Below, piece after piece: positions 45,699 through 53,967 of a stretch of DNA of 64,000 nucleotides (positions are counted from its first letter, which is position 1; the number at the start of each line of letters is the position of its first letter). Source of the stretch: Azospirillum formosense (GTDB lineage: Bacteria; Pseudomonadota; Alphaproteobacteria; Azospirillales; Azospirillaceae); NCBI RefSeq assembly GCF_040500525.1, contig NZ_CP159404.1, forward strand, positions 401,001 to 465,000, given 5' to 3'. A program made the position numbers and the translations under genes. A model generated the notes under the pieces. That model saw only the letters and a program-made list of their open reading frames with translations, did not search any database and had not been told where the DNA came from.

Positions 45699-47471
45699 AT
45701 GCAGGATTTTTCCGTGGGTTTCCGGCAGGCTGTCGTCTTGCATCAGCAGGGTCGCCTGGCGGAAGCGGAGGCGGCCTACCGCTCGCTGCTCCAGGCCGCG
45801 CCGGACCATCCCGACACGCTGCGGCTGTGGGGCTTGGTCGCTTTGCAGTCGGGTGCCGCTGGTGCCGCCTGCGCGCGCCTGTCCCGCGCGGTGGCGGCCA
45901 ATCCCGGTTCGGCGGAGGCGCTGCATCTTCTGGGCGGCGCGTTGCGGCAGGCTGGCAACCTTGGGCCGGCGCTCGACTCCTATCGCCGCGCGACGATTCT
46001 GAGGCCCGTTTTTCCCGAGTGCCACTTCAACCACGGCAACGCCTTGGTCCAGGCGGAGCGGTCGCTGGAAGCCGCGGCGGCCTACCGGATGGCGGTCGTT
46101 CAGCAGCCGCTCGCGGCCAACAGCCGCCTCAATCTGGCGGGGGTGCTCAACCGCATTGGAGATCCCGCTGGGGCGGCCTTCCAGGCGTGGGCCGCGGTCG
46201 CTCTGGAACCCCACCGGCCGGCGATGCTGACGGCGCTCGGCCGGGCCGAGACGGGGTTGGGGAACGGCGTCGCCGCCGAGCGGGCCCATGGCCGAGCCCT
46301 TCGGTTGGACCCCCGGCAGGAACCCCTGGTCTACGAGCATGGGCTCGCCCTGTCCGAGATCGGTCGCGTCGAGGAGGCCAGCACCCGGCTGCACACTCTG
46401 ATCCATTCCACCGACGCGACCGTGAGGCTGGGGGCTAAAATGGCCCTGCACCGGCTGGTGCTCCGCTGCATCGATTCCGATGACCACCGGCGGGCCGCTG
46501 CCGTCGCTCTCGATGGTTGGAGCGGGCGGGCGGGCGATGGCACCGCCATGCTGCCGATGAGGGTCCGCATCGAGTCCTCCAGCGCCTGCAACCTGCGTTG
46601 CCGTCACTGCACCACCGGCGTCGCCTACCACAGCACCGAACGCCGCCTGCTGAAGGCGGACCTGTTCGAGCGCATCGTGCAGGATCTCAAGGGAATGGAA
46701 GCGGTGGTCAGCTGCGTCATGTATCTGGGAGGGGAGCCGCTGATGAATCCCCACCTGGAAACGATGATCCGGCGTTTGAGGGACGAGACCTCGATCAACC
46801 AGATCCATTTCGTCACGAACGCCATGCTGGCAACCGAAGAGCGATGCCGCGCCCTGGCGGACTGCGGCGTGGAAAAAATCTATGTGTCGATCGACGGTCG
46901 CACGCCGGAGGAGAACGACGCCATCCGCCGGGGCTCCCACTATCCGACGGTGCGCCGGAATCTGACCCTGATGCGCCGATACCTCGAACCTGCCGGCGTG
47001 CAGTTGATCGTCTCCAACAACGTCCTGCGTCGTCCGGGGGACCCGCCGACCGCTGCGACTCCGGCCTTTCTGATCGAGGATTTCCCCGGTCTGCCGATCG
47101 CCACGAACTACGCCTATAAATGGCCGGGCTGGGCGCAGACGGAAGAGGAGGAGGCGCTGACGGTCGACGTCAACCCGGAACGGCGCCGCGGATTCTGCAG
47201 TTCGCCCTTCACGGAATCGGCGATCCGCCCCAACGGCGATGTGACGCTCTGTTGCTACGACATCTCCGGCATCGAGGTCTTGGGCAACCTGCGGCAGGAC
47301 TCCTTCGCGGACATTTGGAACGGCGAACGCTACCGGGCGGTGAGGCTTGCCATGATGGCCGGTGACGAGGCGGCTCTGCCCGGCGTGTGCCGGAATTGTC
47401 CGGTCTACACGGGTGAAGAGATTCAGGAGCGGCCGGCGGACCTGCCTGCCTCCGGCGTGGCGGCGGTGTGA
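45699..47471 (+). CDS. TPR-radical SAM/SPASM protein
   Basis: A 590-residue fusion. The N-terminal 250 residues are tetratricopeptide repeats (AEAEAAYRSLLQAAPDHPDT). The radical SAM core starts near 285: SSACNLRCRHCTTG gives Cys297, Cys301 and Cys304 (CX3CX2C) for the 4Fe-4S cluster, followed by LGGEPLMNPHLE and VSIDGRTPEE. The C-terminal SPASM region has CSSPFTESAIRPNGDVTLCC, then GNLRQDSFADIWNG and CRNCP, which bind extra clusters. Enzymes of this type modify peptides or act as sugar/amino acid dehydrogenases. The TPR part may hold the target. ATG at 45699 after GAAGGGCAGCGGTC. Confidence 0.88.
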   Translation: MQDFSVGFRQAVVLHQQGRLAEAEAAYRSLLQAAPDHPDTLRLWGLVALQSGAAGAACARLSRAVAANPGSAEALHLLGGALRQAGNLGPALDSYRRATILRPVFPECHFNHGNALVQAERSLEAAAAYRMAVVQQPLAANSRLNLAGVLNRIGDPAGAAFQAWAAVALEPHRPAMLTALGRAETGLGNGVAAERAHGRALRLDPRQEPLVYEHGLALSEIGRVEEASTRLHTLIHSTDATVRLGAKMALHRLVLRCIDSDDHRRAAAVALDGWSGRAGDGTAMLPMRVRIESSSACNLRCRHCTTGVAYHSTERRLLKADLFERIVQDLKGMEAVVSCVMYLGGEPLMNPHLETMIRRLRDETSINQIHFVTNAMLATEERCRALADCGVEKIYVSIDGRTPEENDAIRRGSHYPTVRRNLTLMRRYLEPAGVQLIVSNNVLRRPGDPPTAATPAFLIEDFPGLPIATNYAYKWPGWAQTEEEEALTVDVNPERRRGFCSSPFTESAIRPNGDVTLCCYDISGIEVLGNLRQDSFADIWNGERYRAVRLAMMAGDEAALPGVCRNCPVYTGEEIQERPADLPASGVAAV

Positions 47472-48808
47472 CCGCCCAGCGCCCCGCCGACCAGCGCCGA
47501 ATACCATTTGGCGGATTCCTTAGGCGTGCGTTTCTGTGTCTCGAAGTCCACATGGACGATGCCGAACCGGGTGCCGTAGCCGCCGCCCCATTCGAAGTTG
47601 TCGAGCAGAGACCACACGAAATAGCCGCGCACGTCGGCCCCATCCCTCAGCGCCCTGGCCATTTCTCCAATGCAGGCCTGCAGATAGCCCAGCCGTTCCC
47701 GGTCCATCACGACTCCCTGGGCGTCCGGGGCCTCCGGCGCCTTGGTGCCGTAGCCGTTCTCCGTCACGTAGATCGGTAGGCGGTAGCGCGCGGTGGCCTG
47801 CATCAAGGCTTCGTGGAAGGCGCTGGGCTGGAACGGCCAGCCGATGTCGGTGCGCGGCATGCCCTCCGGAGGGGCGCCGAAGCCGCAGCCCCAGACGGCG
47901 CCCGGTTCGGCTTGGGCGAAGAGGGGCGCATAGTGGTTCATGCCGAACCAGTCCAAGGGCCGACAGATCCGCGCCATGTCGCCGGCCTGAACGTAAGGTT
48001 CGATCGCGCGGGCGATGCGCGGCGGGTAGTGGCCCAGAATCTGCGCGTCGGGGAAGCACAGGTTCCACAGCTCGTCAAACAGGGCGGCCGCCTCGACATG
48101 CTCGGGCGCCGGGTTGGAAGGCCGGCAGGGCTGGAAACTGTGCACCGCCCCGATGGACGCGCCGGGTACCAGAGCCCGCAGCACGTCCACGCCGGCCCCG
48201 TGGGCGAGGTTGGTGTGGTGGATGACCTTGAGATGCTCCCCGCGGTCGGACACGCTGGGGGCGCCCCAGCCGAGCGCGTAGCCGAACAGGGTGAAGACGG
48301 AGAACTCGTTGAAGGTCGCCCAGCGCGTCACCCGGTCGCCGAACCGGCGGGCGCAGAGGACGGCATAGTCGGCGTACCAGCCGGCGCTGTCCCGGTTCGC
48401 CCAGCCGCCGAGGTCCTGCAGGCCCTGCGGCAGGTCCCAGTGGTAGAGGCACGCCCAGGGCTCGATGCCGGCCTCCAAAAGGCGGTCGATCAGGCGGTCG
48501 TAGAAGTCCAGTCCGGCCTCGTTGACCGCCCCCCGTCCGCGCGGCAGGACGCGCGGCCAGGAGATCGAGAACCGGTAGGCGCCGACCCCGATGTCCCGCA
48601 TCAGCGCCACGTCCTCGGCGTAGCGGTGATAATGGTCGCAGGCAACGTCGCCGGTATCGCCGTTGTCCACCCGGCCCTTCAGACGGCAGAAGCTGTCCCA
48701 GATGCTGGGGCCCCGCCCATCCTTGGCCGCGGCTCCCTCCACCTGGAACGCCGACGTCGAGGTTCCCCACAGGAAGCCGTCAGGAAAATCGGAGGTGAGA
48801 AGGGGCAT
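47423..48808 (-). CDS. GH1 glycosidase with NEF instead of NEP motif
   Basis: A 461-residue family-1 glycosidase, no signal peptide. N-terminal FLWGTSTSAFQVEGA, acid/base Glu168 in TFNEFSVF, nucleophile Glu350 in VTENG and LLDNFEWGGGYGTRFGI. The motif after the acid/base is NEF; family 1 normally has NEP. The same change is present in the divergent paralogue at 48943. The 3' end overlaps the radical SAM gene by 49 bases. ATG at 48808 chosen for GGAACGG upstream and the family N-terminus. Substrate may be a beta-glucoside or related plant glycoside, inferred from family only. Confidence 0.93.
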   Translation of the reverse strand: MPLLTSDFPDGFLWGTSTSAFQVEGAAAKDGRGPSIWDSFCRLKGRVDNGDTGDVACDHYHRYAEDVALMRDIGVGAYRFSISWPRVLPRGRGAVNEAGLDFYDRLIDRLLEAGIEPWACLYHWDLPQGLQDLGGWANRDSAGWYADYAVLCARRFGDRVTRWATFNEFSVFTLFGYALGWGAPSVSDRGEHLKVIHHTNLAHGAGVDVLRALVPGASIGAVHSFQPCRPSNPAPEHVEAAALFDELWNLCFPDAQILGHYPPRIARAIEPYVQAGDMARICRPLDWFGMNHYAPLFAQAEPGAVWGCGFGAPPEGMPRTDIGWPFQPSAFHEALMQATARYRLPIYVTENGYGTKAPEAPDAQGVVMDRERLGYLQACIGEMARALRDGADVRGYFVWSLLDNFEWGGGYGTRFGIVHVDFETQKRTPKESAKWYSALVGGALGGHTAATPEAGRSAGRS

Positions 48809-48942
48809 CGCTCGCCGTTCCACAGCCTTATGCTCCAAGGCAGACCGATCCATCGAACCATTCGCCCGTCATTATGCCTGTTTCCTGACCATTCCGCCAA
48901 AGGTAGTATGAACAAGAACCCTGGTTGCGGACGGAGACGGCG

Positions 48943-50268
48943 ATGGCGGACCTGCCGAAGGATTTTGTTTGGGGCGTCTCCACCTCCGCCTATCAGATCG
49001 AGGGCGCCGCGGCGGCGGACGGGCGCGGTCCAAGCATCTGGGACACGCGCTGCCGCATGGCCGGCGGCGTGGTGAACGGCGACACCGGCGACGTCGCCTG
49101 CGACCATTACCACCGCTACGCCGAGGACGTGGCGTTGATGCGGGACATCGGGGTCGGCGCCTACCGGTTCTCCGTGGCGTGGCCGCGCGTCCTGCCGCGT
49201 GGGCGGGGGGTGGTCAACGAGGCCGGGCTGGACTTCTACGACCGCCTGATCGACCGCCTTTTGGAGGCCGGCATCGAGCCCTGGCTGTGCGTCTACCATT
49301 GGGACCTGCCGCAGGGCCTGCAGGACCTTGGCGGCTGGGCGAACCGGGACAGCGCCGGCTGGTACGCCGATTATGCGGCGTTGCTGGCGCGGCGCTACGG
49401 CGACCGGGTGAAGCGCTGGATCACCTTCAACGAATTCTCCGTCTTCACCCTGTTCGGCTACGCCATTCCCTGGGCGGCCCCCGGCATCACCGACCGCGAC
49501 CAGCATCTGCGGGCCATCCACCATGTGAATCTTGCCCACGGGGCCGGCGTGGACGTGATCCGCGCCCTGGTGCCCGGCGCGTCCATTGGGGCGGTCCACA
49601 ACCGACAACGGGTGCTGCCGGAGGGCGGACGGTCCGAGAACGCCGAGGCTGCCGCCCTGCTGGACGAGCATTGGAACCTGACCTTCTGCGATCCGCAGCT
49701 TCTCGGCCACTACCCGCCGCGGGTCGCCCGCGCCATCGAACCGTACGTGGAGGCCGGCGACATGGCGCGGATCTGCCGGCCCATGGACTGGTTCGGCCTG
49801 AACCATTACGGGCCGATCTTCGCCCGCGTGAATCCCGACACCACCTGGGGCTATGGCTGGGGCGACGCCCCGCCCGATTCGCCGACCTACGGTGTCGGAT
49901 GGGCGGTTTTCCCCGACGCCTTCCGCGACGAACTGCTGGAAATCACCCGCCGTTATCGCATGCCCATCGTCATTACGGAAAACGGCTGCGGCGGCAGCGA
50001 TTCGCCGGACGAATCGGGCGTCGTCGACGACCAGCACCGAATCAATTATCTGCGTCTCTATAACGCGTCAATGCACGAGGCGATTCGCGGCGGAGCGGAC
50101 GTGCGCGGTTACTTCGTCTGGTCGCTTCTGGATAATTTCGAGTGGGGAAGCGGGTACGGCAACCGTTTCGGCATCGTCCACGTCGACTTTGAAACGCAGA
50201 AACGCACGCCGAAAGCCTCTGCCCGCTGGTACGCCGCCCTGATAAAGCGCGCGCGTTCCGCCGCCTGA
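48943..50268 (+). CDS. Paralogous GH1 glycosidase in divergent orientation
   Basis: A 441-residue family-1 glycosidase. It matches the divergent neighbour through most of its length, for example WANRDSAGWYADYA and TFNEFSVFTLFGYA in both. Key residues: FVWGVSTSAYQIEGA, Glu164 in TFNEFSVF, Glu346 in ITENG, LLDNFEWGSGYGNRFGI. The last residues differ more. The two genes start 134 bases apart and form a large inverted repeat. ATG at 48943 with CGGAGACGGCG before it. The pair probably arose by inverted duplication and may have split in substrate preference. Confidence 0.93.
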   Translation: MADLPKDFVWGVSTSAYQIEGAAAADGRGPSIWDTRCRMAGGVVNGDTGDVACDHYHRYAEDVALMRDIGVGAYRFSVAWPRVLPRGRGVVNEAGLDFYDRLIDRLLEAGIEPWLCVYHWDLPQGLQDLGGWANRDSAGWYADYAALLARRYGDRVKRWITFNEFSVFTLFGYAIPWAAPGITDRDQHLRAIHHVNLAHGAGVDVIRALVPGASIGAVHNRQRVLPEGGRSENAEAAALLDEHWNLTFCDPQLLGHYPPRVARAIEPYVEAGDMARICRPMDWFGLNHYGPIFARVNPDTTWGYGWGDAPPDSPTYGVGWAVFPDAFRDELLEITRRYRMPIVITENGCGGSDSPDESGVVDDQHRINYLRLYNASMHEAIRGGADVRGYFVWSLLDNFEWGSGYGNRFGIVHVDFETQKRTPKASARWYAALIKRARSAA

Positions 50269-50446
50269 GCGGGCAGCGATTTCATCACCGGAGCCTACTA
50301 TTGCCATTCGACTGGGCCGCCCGTTCGCGTGTCCTGCATGAAACACATTACACATTTGCATGTTAAACCTGATGCACAGGCTTGCGCTTTGCGCATCACT
50401 TTGCCCATCCTCCGTTCTGGATCATTCGTTCTCGAAGGAAACTGAC

Positions 50447-50914
50447 ATGCAAAGCAGCGACACCGACGGTTCTGAGAATTCGGCCACCGATCTGGTCGCC
50501 ATGACGGGTAAGATCGTTGCGTCTTATGTCCGCTCAAACCAGATCGCGGTGAATGATCTTCCGAACCTCATCCGGATCGTCCATCAAAGTCTGTCGGGCA
50601 CGGGCCGCCCGGTGGAGCCGGAAGCGGTGGAACTGCGTCCCGCCGTGCCGGTGAAAAAGTCGGTGATGCCGGACTACATCGTCTGCCTCGAGGACGGCAA
50701 GAAGCTGAAGATGCTGAAGCGCTACCTGCGCACGGCCTACGGCATGACTCCGGACGAATACCGCCGCAAGTGGGGCCTGCCCGCGGATTATCCGATGACC
50801 GCGCCGAATTACGCGGAGCAGCGGTCCGCTTTCGCCAAGTCGATCGGTCTCGGCAAGAAAGCCGCCGCCCCGGCCAAGCCGGCCCGCCGCGGCCGCGCCA
50901 AGAACGTCGCCTGA
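50447..50914 (+). CDS. MucR/Ros-family transcriptional regulator
   Basis: A 155-residue MucR-type DNA-binding protein. It has the N-terminal helix TDLVAMTGKIVASYVRSNQI, used for dimerisation, and VCLEDGKKLKMLKRYLRTAYG followed by DEYRRKWGLPADYPM, the Ros-type fold. Unlike zinc-binding Ros, the expected ligand histidines are Tyr and Ala here, so zinc binding is doubtful; zinc-free family members are known. The tail is Lys/Ala/Arg-rich. ATG at 50447 after GAAGGAAACTGAC. The 178 bases before it are AT-rich, as expected of autoregulated mucR genes. Targets may include the AT-rich RTX region and exopolysaccharide genes (inference). Confidence 0.92.
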   Translation: MQSSDTDGSENSATDLVAMTGKIVASYVRSNQIAVNDLPNLIRIVHQSLSGTGRPVEPEAVELRPAVPVKKSVMPDYIVCLEDGKKLKMLKRYLRTAYGMTPDEYRRKWGLPADYPMTAPNYAEQRSAFAKSIGLGKKAAAPAKPARRGRAKNVA

Positions 50915-51003
50915 CCACGGCGTCCGCTCCGAACCGCCTCTTTCCCGGCATCCGGGGAAGGGGCGGCGGAGGGGGGAACGGAGGAGACGGCGCCGATGCG
51001 GCC

Positions 51004-52239
51004 TCAGCGTTGCGCGATGCGCGGCGTGGCGAGGCTGTTCAGGCTGGTGATCCATTCCGACAGGGTGACGAAGCGGCAACCGCGCGTGCGCAGCAGGCCG
51101 ATGGCCCGGGGAAGCGCTTCCGCGGTCGCGTTGTAGGTGGTGTGCATCAGGACGACGCTGCCGATGGTGCCGGTGGCTTCGAGCTGCGCCATGATCTTGC
51201 CGGCGTCGCGGGTGAACCAGTCGCGCGTGTCGACGTTCCACAGCGCCGGGCTCATCTTTTCCTGCTCGACGGCGTTCAGCGTGTCGCTGTTCCAACGTCC
51301 GGCGGGCGGCCGGAACAGCACCGGGTCGGCGCCCGACTGGGCCAGGATGCGATTCGTTTCCGCGATCTGCGCGCGCTGCGCCTCGGTGTTCAGGGTGCGC
51401 ATGTTCGGGTGGGTCAGGCTGTGATTGCCGACCTCGTGGCCCTCCTGAACGATGCGCTGGATGATCCGCGGGTGGCGGACGGCCACGTTGCCGATCGGGA
51501 AGAAGGTCGCCCGCACACCCTCGCTGCGCAGGATGTCGAGGATTCGCGGAGTCACCGCCGGATGCGGCCCGTCGTCGAAGGTCAGGGAGCAGAGGTTCCA
51601 GCGGCTGGCCTTCAAAGCCCCGATGTCGACCCGCGCCTCATTGCCCGGCACGATGGCGGCGATTCGTGACAGGCGGGCGGCCTGCCGCTCGATCTCCTGC
51701 ATTTCCCGGCTCTGGTCCGGGCTGTAGGTGACGACGCCGTTGTGGTCGTTGTCCTCCGAGCCGGCGGCGGGCGTCGCCGGCGGTTGGTCTGGCACCGCGT
51801 CCATCACGAGGCAGCTGCCGCCGCCGCCGACGATCCGGCGGCAGACGAAGCTGGGGTCGAGGTCGGGCAGGGGCGCCGCCCGCAGAACGAAGCCGGAATC
51901 GGGGCTCTCCGGCCTTTGCAGGGCGACTCGCGGAACGAGATCGGCGACCATGTCGGGCTGGCGCCGGACCACCGCCTTCCAGGCGACCCAGGCGTCAGCC
52001 TCCGTCCGGTAGACGCCGAATTGCAGCATCTTGGCCGGTTGGCTGTCCGTCTCCTTGCGCAGCGTGGTGACGGTGGCGAGATGCGGTTGATCCGCGGCCC
52101 GGGCCTGATCGGCCAGCGGGGCTTGGACGACCGCAGCCAGCAGCCCCGCGGTCAGAAAACCGAGTGGCCTTCGCCTCCGCTTCGGTGCGGGAGCGAAGGC
52201 TTGGCCTTGAACGGCGGAACAGCGCGAACCTGACATCAT
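51004..52239 (-). CDS. Secreted polysaccharide deacetylase (NodB domain)
   Basis: A 411-residue exported protein. The N-terminus is basic, then a hydrophobic stretch (PLGFLTAGLLAAVVQAPLAD) ends before ADQARAA, a likely signal peptide. Residues 65-150 have a SPOR-like pattern (YRTEADAWVAWKAVVRRQPD) and may bind peptidoglycan. The deacetylase domain has LTFDDGPH (metal Asp), NHSLTHPNM (His pair), RPPAGRWN and VVLMHTTY (catalytic His). It removes acetyl groups from GlcNAc polymers or peptidoglycan. Start ATG at 52239; a candidate promoter lies about 100 bases upstream. Confidence 0.9.
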   Translation of the reverse strand: MMSGSRCSAVQGQAFAPAPKRRRRPLGFLTAGLLAAVVQAPLADQARAADQPHLATVTTLRKETDSQPAKMLQFGVYRTEADAWVAWKAVVRRQPDMVADLVPRVALQRPESPDSGFVLRAAPLPDLDPSFVCRRIVGGGGSCLVMDAVPDQPPATPAAGSEDNDHNGVVTYSPDQSREMQEIERQAARLSRIAAIVPGNEARVDIGALKASRWNLCSLTFDDGPHPAVTPRILDILRSEGVRATFFPIGNVAVRHPRIIQRIVQEGHEVGNHSLTHPNMRTLNTEAQRAQIAETNRILAQSGADPVLFRPPAGRWNSDTLNAVEQEKMSPALWNVDTRDWFTRDAGKIMAQLEATGTIGSVVLMHTTYNATAEALPRAIGLLRTRGCRFVTLSEWITSLNSLATPRIAQR

Positions 52240-52335
52240 GTGCGATCGACCATCAACATCGCCGCGGTGAGATCAGGTGTGGGCGATACCCCTTATGGAA
52301 TAGAGCAAAATTTATCACGCCTCCATAACGATCAT

Positions 52336-52355
52336 CGTCAAAGTGACTTTGTCAC
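52336..52355 (-). promoter_or_regulatory. Promoter candidate with palindrome for the deacetylase gene
   Basis: On the minus strand, TTGACG (complement of 52336-52341) can serve as a -35, with GATAAA 19 bases downstream as a weak -10. Next to it, GTGACTTTGTCAC (52343-52355) is a palindrome with 5-bp arms, a likely regulator site. The rest of 52240-52495 (256 bases) holds no gene that I can support. Confidence 0.4.
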
Positions 52356-52495
52356 GGATTTCTCCGGCTTATTTACCATAATGCACCTTATGGGATTTGT
52401 GCGCGGCATTGGAAAAGGGCACGACGAACGCCCCGGCATACGGTTTCGTGCGTTGGCTGTCCGTCCGAACGGGTCGTCCCGGACGGCTCGTGAGT

Positions 52496-53158
52496 TCAGC
52501 GCCGCCGCAGGAGGGTCACGCCGTCACCCACGGGCAACATGCACAGCGCCACCCTCTCATCCTCCAGACGGGCCGCGTTGAAGGCGCGGATGGCTTCGGT
52601 CTTGTGCTTGCGGTCGCCGGGATCGGCGACTCGCCCGCGCCACAGAGTGTTGTCCACCACGATCAGGCCACCACGCCGCACCAAGCGCAGGCACCGTTCG
52701 TAATAGGCGCCGTAATTTTCCTTGTCGGCGTCGATGAAGGCGAAATCGAAGGAGTCGACCGCACCGTGCGCGGCGAGCGTGTCGAGGCTGTCGAGCGCCG
52801 GTCCGAGGCGCAGGTCGATCTTCCCCGCGACGCCGGCCTTGTCCCACGCCGCGCGGGCCTGGGCCGTCCATTGCTCGTTGATGTCGAGACTGACCACCCG
52901 GCCATCCTCCGGCAGGGCCAGCGCCACCGTCAGCGCGCTGTATCCGGTGAAGGTTCCGATGTCCAAGGTGCGGCGGGCACCGATCATTTCGACCAGGAAG
53001 GCCAGGAGTTGGCCTTCCTCCGGCGCGATCTGGTAATGGGCCTCGGTCATCTTGGCCGTCTCGGCGCGCAGTGACGCCTGGATGGGCGTCTCGCGCAGGG
53101 AAGCGTCGAGCATGTACTGATAAATGGCCTCGGGCATGAAGATCGACTGCACGGTCAA
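52496..53158 (-). CDS. SAM-dependent O-methyltransferase (caffeoyl-CoA type)
   Basis: A 220-residue class I O-methyltransferase. It opens with YQYMLDASLRETPIQASLR, has the SAM motif TLDIGTFTGYSALTVALAL near 66-84, then VVSLDINEQW and FAFIDADKENYGAYYERCL with the metal-binding Asp, and VVDNTLWRGRV. It methylates a catechol-like hydroxyl group; the substrate is not known. TTG start at 53158, eight bases after GAGGGAG; GTG at 53152 or ATG at 53137 are alternatives. It lies alone; the deacetylase gene is 256 bases downstream on the same strand. Confidence 0.88.
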   Translation of the reverse strand: MTVQSIFMPEAIYQYMLDASLRETPIQASLRAETAKMTEAHYQIAPEEGQLLAFLVEMIGARRTLDIGTFTGYSALTVALALPEDGRVVSLDINEQWTAQARAAWDKAGVAGKIDLRLGPALDSLDTLAAHGAVDSFDFAFIDADKENYGAYYERCLRLVRRGGLIVVDNTLWRGRVADPGDRKHKTEAIRAFNAARLEDERVALCMLPVGDGVTLLRRR

Positions 53159-53454
53159 GGAATCCGCTCCCTCTTCTGGCCGCCCGGCTCATGCGGGCAT
53201 CGGTTCACATGTGGGAAGCGCGGCGCTGTTCGAAAGGTCGCCCGGCGATTCCGAGGGCGCGTCGCTTCCCAACCTATCGGCCCAAATCAGTTGGCCCAAA
53301 TCAGTCGGCAGCGTGGAGCCGTGGCTCACATCCACCGTGGGCGCTCGGGGAACCGGTTGCCTCTGCACAATCGGAACGTGTGAATCGGCGCGTCGGATGG
53401 AACCGTGTCGATGTCTTCATGTTGTTGCACGGTCAGCAGCAGGAGAACAATGCG

Positions 53455-53862
53455 ATGAGAAAGCTCCTTTCCGCAACGGCGGTCGCGCTCGTCATGGTCA
53501 TGGTCATGGCCACGGCCGCGCCCACGCTCGCCCAGCAGAGCGCCGCCATCGCCAACCCGGCCAACGCCTATCGGGAGGTGAAGGACGACAACGTCATGGT
53601 GCCGTCCCTCAAGCGGACGGTCGGGCAACTGGACGACATGGACGTCATGGGGCCGGACGGCACGAAGGTCGGCGAGGTGGAGGAGGTGCTGATGGACGCC
53701 TCCGGCCAACCGGTCGCCGTGGTGGTGGACGTGGAGCACGGCGTTGGCATCGGCGACAAGGAGGTGATCGTCGGGCTGGACCAGCTTCGCGACGATGGGC
53801 GCACCCTGACGACCAATTTGACGAACGCGCAACTCGGCACCCTGCCGATCTGGGACGATTGA
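53455..53862 (+). CDS. Exported PRC-barrel domain protein
   Basis: A 135-residue protein with a signal peptide of about 23 residues, ending in PTLAQQ. The hydrophobic core includes VMVMVMATA, coded by tandem GTCATG repeats. The mature part is one PRC-barrel: MDVMGPDGTKVGEVEEVLMD, then VVVDVEHGVGIGDKEVIVGL. PRC-barrels serve as small binding modules; periplasmic ones of this size are common in alphaproteobacteria. ATG at 53455 after AGGAGAACAATGCG. A GGAAC at 53399-53403 with TGTT 16 bases downstream is a weak EcfG-like promoter. The preceding 296 bases hold nothing else clear. Confidence 0.85.
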   Translation: MRKLLSATAVALVMVMVMATAAPTLAQQSAAIANPANAYREVKDDNVMVPSLKRTVGQLDDMDVMGPDGTKVGEVEEVLMDASGQPVAVVVDVEHGVGIGDKEVIVGLDQLRDDGRTLTTNLTNAQLGTLPIWDD

Positions 53863-53906
53863 GGCTGAGCCGGCCCGGACGCAGGCTGCCGTTCCCCCCA
53901 CCCTCC

Positions 53907-53939
53907 CCTTCTCCGCGCTGTTTCGCAGCGCGGAGAAGG
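53907..53939. terminator. Strong 14-bp hairpin between convergent transcripts
   Basis: CCTTCTCCGCGCTG (53907-53920), loop TTTCG, CAGCGCGGAGAAGG (53926-53939): a perfect 14-bp stem. It ends the PRC-barrel transcript on one side and the leucine operon on the other. No T run follows, so it may act with Rho or protect the 3' ends. Confidence 0.7.
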
Positions 53940-53967
53940 ATCGATGACGCCCCTTCGCCGAAGTCCT

